Part shown: positions 59,022-64,000 of the stretch, piece by piece
How the letters are laid out: each line of letters starts with the position of its first letter
How positions within the stretch are numbered: position 1 is the stretch's first letter
Source of the DNA: Mangrovibacter yixingensis
GTDB taxonomy: Bacteria > Pseudomonadota > Gammaproteobacteria > Enterobacterales > Enterobacteriaceae
Length of the DNA stretch: 64,000 nucleotides
Assembly: GCF_020523985.1 (NCBI RefSeq)
Contig: NZ_JAIVKM010000012.1
Span: 18,145 to 82,144 of the forward strand
Reading direction: 5' to 3'
Translations under genes and position numbers: made by a program
The notes under the pieces: generated by a model
The model's database searches: none
Told to the model about the DNA's origin: nothing
The model's input: the letters and a program-made list of their open reading frames with translations, nothing else

Positions 59022-60656
59022 TTAACTCTCTTCGCGTTCGTCATCGTCAGGTTGTTCCAGCACAGTGTAAGCCACCGCACAGAACAATGAGTTCAAACGC
59101 CGCATATCGCCCAGCAACCCAAGGTGCAGTGAACTGGTTTCAATGCTCTGCACATTTTGCTCATGCAGGCGGTTAACATGAGCGTGTGAATAACGGCGAA
59201 TCATGATTCGCAAGCGGTGTTTGTGCCGCCGCAAGCGCCGGGCGCTGGACACATCGCCGGAGTAAAACACGGAAACACCCAGTTTGAGGTTCTCTTCAAG
59301 TTGGTTTATCAGGCTATCCAACTCTTCCATACCTTGTGGCGAAAATGCCCGCCGGGCAGACAACGATTTATCCGCCACTTCAATGCCCATGCGCTCAATA
59401 ATTTCAGCGGACTGCTGCAAGTTCATCGATGTTTCAATGATATGCGCCCAACGCCGGGACTCTTCTTCTGCCAGTTCATCTCGCGGTATACGGGCCAAAT
59501 ACAGCTTAATGGCGTTATGCAACACATCGACTTCTTCGGCCTGGTTGCGCAGAATTTTCTCCAGCCGGGGTTCACCTTTTAGTTCTCTTTGCCATAAAGC
59601 CAGCATTTGCTCTACACGGTCGCCCATACGCAAGGTTTCCCTTGATGCATTCGCCAGCGCCAGTGCCGGGGTGCTCAGGGCTGAGCTATCGAGGTGTTTA
59701 GGCCGCACACTGTTATCCAGCTCTGGCGGGGCTTTAACCAGCGTACTGCACAACCGCGCCATAGAATCCACAAAAGGCAGCATCACCAGGCAACGAATCA
59801 GGTTGTAAAACACATGGAAATAGATAATCAGTTCGGAATCAGACACTGGCAGGTGCTGCATACCCCGGGCAAGGACATGCACGAAAGGCAAAACCAACAG
59901 GCTACCAATCAGTTTGAATAACAGGCTTCCCAGGGCAACCCGCCGTGCAGCGGGCGTGGCGGCGCTATTGTTAATCACCGCCAGAATGCCGGAACCCAGG
60001 TTTGAACCAATCACCAGGCAAAGCCCTACCGGGAAAGCGATAACGCCTGTTGCGGTTAATGTCGCAGTCAGCAGTACAGCCGCCAGGCTTGAGTAGCTGA
60101 TAATTGCGAATACCGCGCCAATCAGCGCATCCAGCAGAATGTCGCCAGTCAGTGAGGCGAAAATGACTTTGACGCCATAGGCCTGAGTAATGGGCGTGGC
60201 CGCCTGAACGATCAACTCCAGCGCCAGAAGAATCAGCCCAAGGCCAATCCCTACACGCCCCAGTTGCCCGGCCCGTGTTTGTTTGCGGCCCAGGAAAAAG
60301 ATAACGCCAATAAATATCAGTAATGGTGACAACCAGGAAAGATCAAATGTCAGAATTCGCGCCATCAGCGCTGTACCGACATCGGCCCCCAAAACAATCA
60401 CCAGCGCGGGAGCCAGCGCCACCAGGTTTTGTGAAACGAACGATGTCACTAATAACGTGGTGGCATTGCTACTTTGCACCAGGGCCGTCACACCAATCCC
60501 CGCGCAAAACGCCATGGGTTTACGTGAAATACTGCCACTGAGTACGCTGCGTAAACGTGCGCCAAACACGCGCATCACGCCAGTTCGCACAATATGGGTT
60601 CCCCATACCAGCATGGCAATCGCTGAAAGCAAGTGAAGTAATGTCAGCAAAGGCAC
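59022..60656 (-). CDS. yjbB: Na/Pi cotransporter family protein YjbB
   Basis: Inner-membrane protein (544 residues, E. coli YjbB 543) of the PhoU/NaPi-IIb fusion type. Residues about 1-310 carry the duplicated sodium-phosphate cotransporter motif (GVTALVQSSNATTLLVTSFV and the inverted copy with NLGSGILAVINNSAATPAARR), and the C-terminal 200 residues form a PhoU-like helical domain with coiled regions. E. coli YjbB is linked to phosphate export. It converges on the panS-like gene. Confidence 0.95.
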   Translation of the reverse strand: MPLLTLLHLLSAIAMLVWGTHIVRTGVMRVFGARLRSVLSGSISRKPMAFCAGIGVTALVQSSNATTLLVTSFVSQNLVALAPALVIVLGADVGTALMARILTFDLSWLSPLLIFIGVIFFLGRKQTRAGQLGRVGIGLGLILLALELIVQAATPITQAYGVKVIFASLTGDILLDALIGAVFAIISYSSLAAVLLTATLTATGVIAFPVGLCLVIGSNLGSGILAVINNSAATPAARRVALGSLLFKLIGSLLVLPFVHVLARGMQHLPVSDSELIIYFHVFYNLIRCLVMLPFVDSMARLCSTLVKAPPELDNSVRPKHLDSSALSTPALALANASRETLRMGDRVEQMLALWQRELKGEPRLEKILRNQAEEVDVLHNAIKLYLARIPRDELAEEESRRWAHIIETSMNLQQSAEIIERMGIEVADKSLSARRAFSPQGMEELDSLINQLEENLKLGVSVFYSGDVSSARRLRRHKHRLRIMIRRYSHAHVNRLHEQNVQSIETSSLHLGLLGDMRRLNSLFCAVAYTVLEQPDDDEREES

Positions 60657-60904
60657 TCCTTTTTTATTTTCCGCCGGGGTTTCTAAACACCGGTCTTTTA
60701 CTATTTCATATCGACCTGATTAATCAGTATATGTGCTGTCTTGTAAAGAAAAGACAAGGGGTAAAACGTGGGCTGCGTTGCCCGCGCTCATCTGCTTGCT
60801 AATGAAGCCCAGTGAGGCGTTCATTCTGTGCTGCGATTTTGCTCATAATACATTCACGTACAGTATCGCGCAGCCAGTGGCAACTTTTAGATGTGTCATT
60901 TGCT

Positions 60905-60941
60905 TAAAAAAACAGGCAGCGCCAGAACGGCGCTGCCTGTT
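60905..60941 (-). terminator. Terminator of the autotransporter gene
   Basis: A 13-bp perfect stem, left arm AACAGGCAGCGCC, with loop AGAAC, followed by a T-rich tract on the minus strand. Confidence 0.92.
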
Positions 60942-60973
60942 AGTTTTATAACGTTGGTTTTACAACGCTAGTT

Positions 60974-60993
60974 TTATAACGTTAACGTTATAA
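60974..60993. repeat. 20-bp perfect palindrome after the autotransporter gene
   Basis: TTATAACGTTAACGTTATAA, preceded by direct repeats of TAGTTTTATAACGTT (60941-60955 and 60969-60983). It lies 9 bp past the autotransporter stop and before its terminator. It may be part of the 3' RNA structure or a protein-binding site. Confidence 0.7.
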
Positions 60994-61002
60994 CAACAGT
61001 TA

Positions 61003-64000
61003 TCAGAAATAGCGGGTCAGGTTTAACAGGAAGCCTTTGTCCTGTGCGCCGTCTTCACGCCAGTGGAACGCATTCGCACCGATATCCAGGTTACCCTGAC
61101 GGTAGTTCGTGCCCGCCGTGGCCTGGCTGTTCACCCCGCCACCGCGTTTGCCGTCTTCCACCCGGAACTGCTGCCCCGAAGCACCTGCCAGGCTTGCCGT
61201 GCGCCCCTGGCGGCTGAATGCCAGGTTCGGCCCCGCTTCCAGGTGGGCATGGGCACCCCAGCCACTCTCTCCCGCCCAGTTCACCCGCAGGCCCGTTACC
61301 GCATCCACCGCCGTTTCGGTGTAACGGCTCATGCTCAGGTTGAAATCACCTGCGCCGCGCTCCTGCATGCCGCCTGTCATCTGGTGGCGTACGGCCACCC
61401 CGGCGAACGGTTTCACACTCAGGCTGTCGCCCAGGTTCAGGGTTTTCGCCCCTTCACTGCGCAGCGCCAGTTGCTGAATGTGCACGTCACTGCGCGCACT
61501 GTTGCGCACCCCTTCAAAGCGGATGTCGCGGCGGCTGTCCAGCTGGTGGCGGTCGTAACGCAGGCTGTTGTGCCAGCCCAGACCGTCGCCCAGGCTCAGG
61601 TGGTGGCCCAGCCCGAAGAACTGGCTGTAACCGCCGGTCAGCCCGTTATCCCCGGCGCGGCTCATGGCGTTGCCGCCACTGCCGGAAAGCCGTGCCATGC
61701 CGTAATGCGCTTCCAGCTCACCAAAACCGCTGTCAAAACGCTGGCCCACGGCCACCATGTCGTAGGTCACTTTGTTGGCCATTTCGGCCCGTTTGTCGCC
61801 TTTGGCCACCACGTTAAACGACAGACCGCTGTCGGTGGCCACCGGGGATTCGGCCGCCAGCCGGGTAAAGCGCTGGCCCAGAATACGCGCTTCTTTGTTC
61901 AGGCCCGTGGCCTGGACACCGGACACCTGTTTCAGCGCCCGGTCCAGCTCCGCAGAGGTGGACACATTCAGGCTGCTGTACAGGCTGTTGCTGGTGTAGC
62001 CGTTATCCAGCGCCGCTGCCACGCCCGCCACGCTCTGGTCACTGATGACCGCCACGTAGTCGTTTTTGGTCATGGTCACGTCCACGTTGCCGTCGGCGTT
62101 GTTATACCCCTGCGCGTTCCACACCACGGTCTGTGAACCGATGTTCTCTGCCCCGCTGATGCTGTTGCCGGTGAAGACATCGCTGAAGGTGACTTCCTTC
62201 GCTGCCGTGCCCGCCGTAAACCCGGCGCTGATGGTCACCGTGCTGTCGATATGCAGGTTGTTGCCCCCCAGTTTCCCCGCCGTGCCGTCAGCATTGGTGC
62301 CGATAACATAGTTGTTGACCAGGCTGGCGTTGCTGTTCCATTCCGGGACAGAAGGTGGGTTGGGAACGGAAAGGTCATTTTCATTCCCCCGGCCGTCATC
62401 CTCACTGTCTTTGATAATGCCGCCACCGGTTCCGTGGAGCACCACGCTGCCGTTATTGATGAGGATTGAGTCACTGCTGGTCTTTTCAAATGCCCAGGAG
62501 TTGTCTGCCCAGACATTAATCACCCCGTTTGCGGTGTTGTTGACAATGTTGGCGGCACCCGGAGCCTGAATACCCACCAGGCCTTCACCGTTGGTGCCGT
62601 CTTCCCGGCCCTCCTGAGTCCCCACGTTTATCACCCCGTCGTTCACCACGCGGGTGGTGTACCCACCGGTGCCGGTACGGATGGCCACCGCACCGTCGCC
62701 CTTCACGGTCACTTCACCGGCATTGTGGAAGTTGTAGGGGCGGCCCAGGTTAACCAGCGCGGCCAGCGGGCTTTCACCGTAAATCCGCCCGCCTTCCAGG
62801 TTATAAATCCAGCCGGCATTACTGTTGGCGTTTCCACCGGAAGTGGTAATGGCGCTGTAGCCGCCGGTGGCAATCATTTCACCGCTGTTATACAGGTACA
62901 CATCCGCCGCGGAGCGGGTGCTGTTCCACAGGGCGTTGACTCCCCCACTGACTGCCGGGCCGCTGTTGGTTATCAGCCCTTCGTTCCAGGTGGTCAGGTT
63001 TTTTATCACCGCACTGCCCGGCTCTGTGCCAGTGACCGTACCGCGGTTCACAAACTGACTCATGCTGCCCATGCCTGTCAGACGGGCGTTGATTGTGGCA
63101 CCCTCATGGTTGACCAGTACACTGCCGATGTGTACTTCCTGCGCACTGTCAAAAGTGGCATCGCCATGATTTGCGGTATCCTGGTAGAGTAACCAGGGGC
63201 GGGTCTCACCGCTCCAGTTACCGGTTTCCCCCTCTGCGGTCAGCACCGGGGTGGTGAGAATCACATAATCAGATTCACTGGTAGAGGCGCCCCAGTTCGG
63301 GTCGCCGTTATTTATCGGGCTGCCGTAAAAGTTCACCGTGCCAAAGTTAAACACCTGACCGTTGCCAGAGGTGTAAAATGCCTGGCCGATATCGGTGTTA
63401 ATGTTAATCACCCCGGTGGTGTCGTTAATGGCAACACCACTGCCGATGGCCGCCATGGCATACAGGCCATCTGTGCTATCGTTATCCACCGTCAGGGTGA
63501 TGGTCCCCTGGTTCAGGGCCGTACCGTTATTCGCCACCATCCCCATCCCGGCGTTATGCACCCGGATTTCACCACCGGCCGCATTCACTGCCCTGGCACC
63601 ATCCCCGTTCGCCAGCATCCCCGTGCCGCGGCCGTAGCTCTGCGCGGTCAGGTGCAGGCCGGTTTCGGTTAACAGGTTGCCGTCTTCGTCCAGGTCGTTC
63701 GACATACTGTTCAGGGTTATCAGGCCTTTATTGACAGCCTGGCTGTTATGCCCCACCGCCACACCGTGGGCCCCCTGGCCGCTGACCTGCACGGTACCGT
63801 CATTGATAAATGAGGAATTATTCAACACCGCCACGCCATACAGGCCTGTCCGGCCACCAATATATCCCCCATCCTCAGAAGAAATATTGGTACTTCGTGA
63901 ATCCAACACCGAGACAATATCCAGCAGACTGTCGGCCATGTTATGCATCAATGATGATTGGAGGTGTACAAACGAACTGATATAATACTCTTCGTTGTCC
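61003..64000 (-). CDS. Autotransporter (type Va) passenger and barrel, 5' partial
   Basis: Outer-membrane autotransporter whose reading frame is open to the right edge of the window, so the signal peptide and N-terminus lie outside. At least 999 codons are visible. The passenger has repeated beta-helix units built around NNGTALNQGTITL, VNHEGATINARL, IKNLTTWNEGLITNSG and VVNDGVINVGT, then a linker with ELDRALKQVSGVQATGLNKEARIL. The C-terminal 270-300 residues form the translocator barrel (YDMVAVGQRFDSGFGELEAHYGMARL ... LLNLTRYF) ending in the terminal Phe needed for assembly. No protease, lipase or other catalytic motif was seen, so adhesion is likely. No RGD motif found. First in-frame ATG codons near 63948 are internal, not the true start. 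Confidence 0.9.
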   Translation of the reverse strand, partial: DNEEYYISSFVHLQSSLMHNMADSLLDIVSVLDSRSTNISSEDGGYIGGRTGLYGVAVLNNSSFINDGTVQVSGQGAHGVAVGHNSQAVNKGLITLNSMSNDLDEDGNLLTETGLHLTAQSYGRGTGMLANGDGARAVNAAGGEIRVHNAGMGMVANNGTALNQGTITLTVDNDSTDGLYAMAAIGSGVAINDTTGVININTDIGQAFYTSGNGQVFNFGTVNFYGSPINNGDPNWGASTSESDYVILTTPVLTAEGETGNWSGETRPWLLYQDTANHGDATFDSAQEVHIGSVLVNHEGATINARLTGMGSMSQFVNRGTVTGTEPGSAVIKNLTTWNEGLITNSGPAVSGGVNALWNSTRSAADVYLYNSGEMIATGGYSAITTSGGNANSNAGWIYNLEGGRIYGESPLAALVNLGRPYNFHNAGEVTVKGDGAVAIRTGTGGYTTRVVNDGVINVGTQEGREDGTNGEGLVGIQAPGAANIVNNTANGVINVWADNSWAFEKTSSDSILINNGSVVLHGTGGGIIKDSEDDGRGNENDLSVPNPPSVPEWNSNASLVNNYVIGTNADGTAGKLGGNNLHIDSTVTISAGFTAGTAAKEVTFSDVFTGNSISGAENIGSQTVVWNAQGYNNADGNVDVTMTKNDYVAVISDQSVAGVAAALDNGYTSNSLYSSLNVSTSAELDRALKQVSGVQATGLNKEARILGQRFTRLAAESPVATDSGLSFNVVAKGDKRAEMANKVTYDMVAVGQRFDSGFGELEAHYGMARLSGSGGNAMSRAGDNGLTGGYSQFFGLGHHLSLGDGLGWHNSLRYDRHQLDSRRDIRFEGVRNSARSDVHIQQLALRSEGAKTLNLGDSLSVKPFAGVAVRHQMTGGMQERGAGDFNLSMSRYTETAVDAVTGLRVNWAGESGWGAHAHLEAGPNLAFSRQGRTASLAGASGQQFRVEDGKRGGGVNSQATAGTNYRQGNLDIGANAFHWREDGAQDKGFLLNLTRYF

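Larger units (their letters stand above)
60657..61002. other. Gene-free stretch between yjbB and the autotransporter
   Basis: A 346-bp region with the yjbB promoter side (60657-60850, no clear hexamers assigned), the autotransporter terminator at 60905-60941 and the palindrome at 60974-60993. No reading frame with a credible start was seen. Confidence 0.6.

Overview
The window looks like a chromosomal segment of a gamma-proteobacterium of the order Enterobacterales, probably family Enterobacteriaceae. The evidence is gene order and protein similarity to the Escherichia coli 91-92 min region: ssb/uvrA, yjbR-yjbQ, aphA, tyrB, alr, dnaB, qor, pspG, dusA, zur, yjbJ, dinF, lexA, dgkA, plsB, ubiA, ubiC, malM-lamB-malK/malEFG, psiE, yjbEFGH, pgi, lysC, yjbB. 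Many of these proteins match their E. coli counterparts over nearly the whole length from memory. I could not fix the genus. The backbone is interrupted by accessory blocks absent from that E. coli order.

Layout. 1-7.7 kb: an oxalate catabolism operon on the minus strand (MFS oxalate/formate antiporter, oxalyl-CoA decarboxylase, formyl-CoA:oxalate CoA-transferase, a lone PAS-domain protein, and a second CoA-transferase) with a divergent LysR regulator. Oxalate enters, is activated to oxalyl-CoA and decarboxylated to formyl-CoA, and formate leaves. 7.7-20 kb: DNA repair and replication (ssb, uvrA with a LexA box, dnaB), tyrB, alr, aphA, qor, pspG with a sigma54 promoter, and dusA. 20.3-25.6 kb: a CigR-like secreted protein; a metal ABC transporter operon behind a probable Zur box, led by a 40-codon small-protein candidate; a TraF-like outer-membrane protein; and zur itself. 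25.6-28.8 kb: yjbJ, an OhrR-type MarR regulator, a DUF1330 protein, then about 1.7 kb of modular, highly structured, tandemly amplified non-coding repeats. 28.8-35.4 kb: dinF-lexA with two LexA boxes, dgkA, plsB, ubiCA.

35.5-43.2 kb: the maltose/maltodextrin regulon, with divergent malK-lamB-malM and malEFG sharing a control region holding MalT-like boxes. 43.2-51 kb: psiE, a racemase-family protein, a GNAT acetyltransferase, the exopolysaccharide-associated yjbEFGH operon, and pgi. 51.2-55.9 kb: an inserted uronate-type island (kduI, a three-gene TRAP transporter, an IclR regulator). 56.1-60.7 kb: the lysine riboswitch and lysC, a PanS-like BASS transporter, and yjbB. 61-64 kb: the 3' part of an autotransporter gene that runs off the right edge.

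The most unusual region is the repeat array at 27.03-28.75 kb. Three module types are arranged C-A-B-C-A-B-C-B. A 656-bp A-B-C unit has been tandemly duplicated, and module B carries several perfect nested hairpins with all variation among its three copies outside the stems. Other points worth attention are the small protein of the Zur-type operon, the PAS protein inside the oxalate operon, three 17-bp tandem repeats between alr and tyrB, an octamer repeat present nine times, and strong intercistronic hairpins after malE, dctP, lamB and yjbE. No tRNA, rRNA, CRISPR array, transposase or prophage gene was seen. Function calls rest on family recognition from memory and visible motifs; no database search was run.
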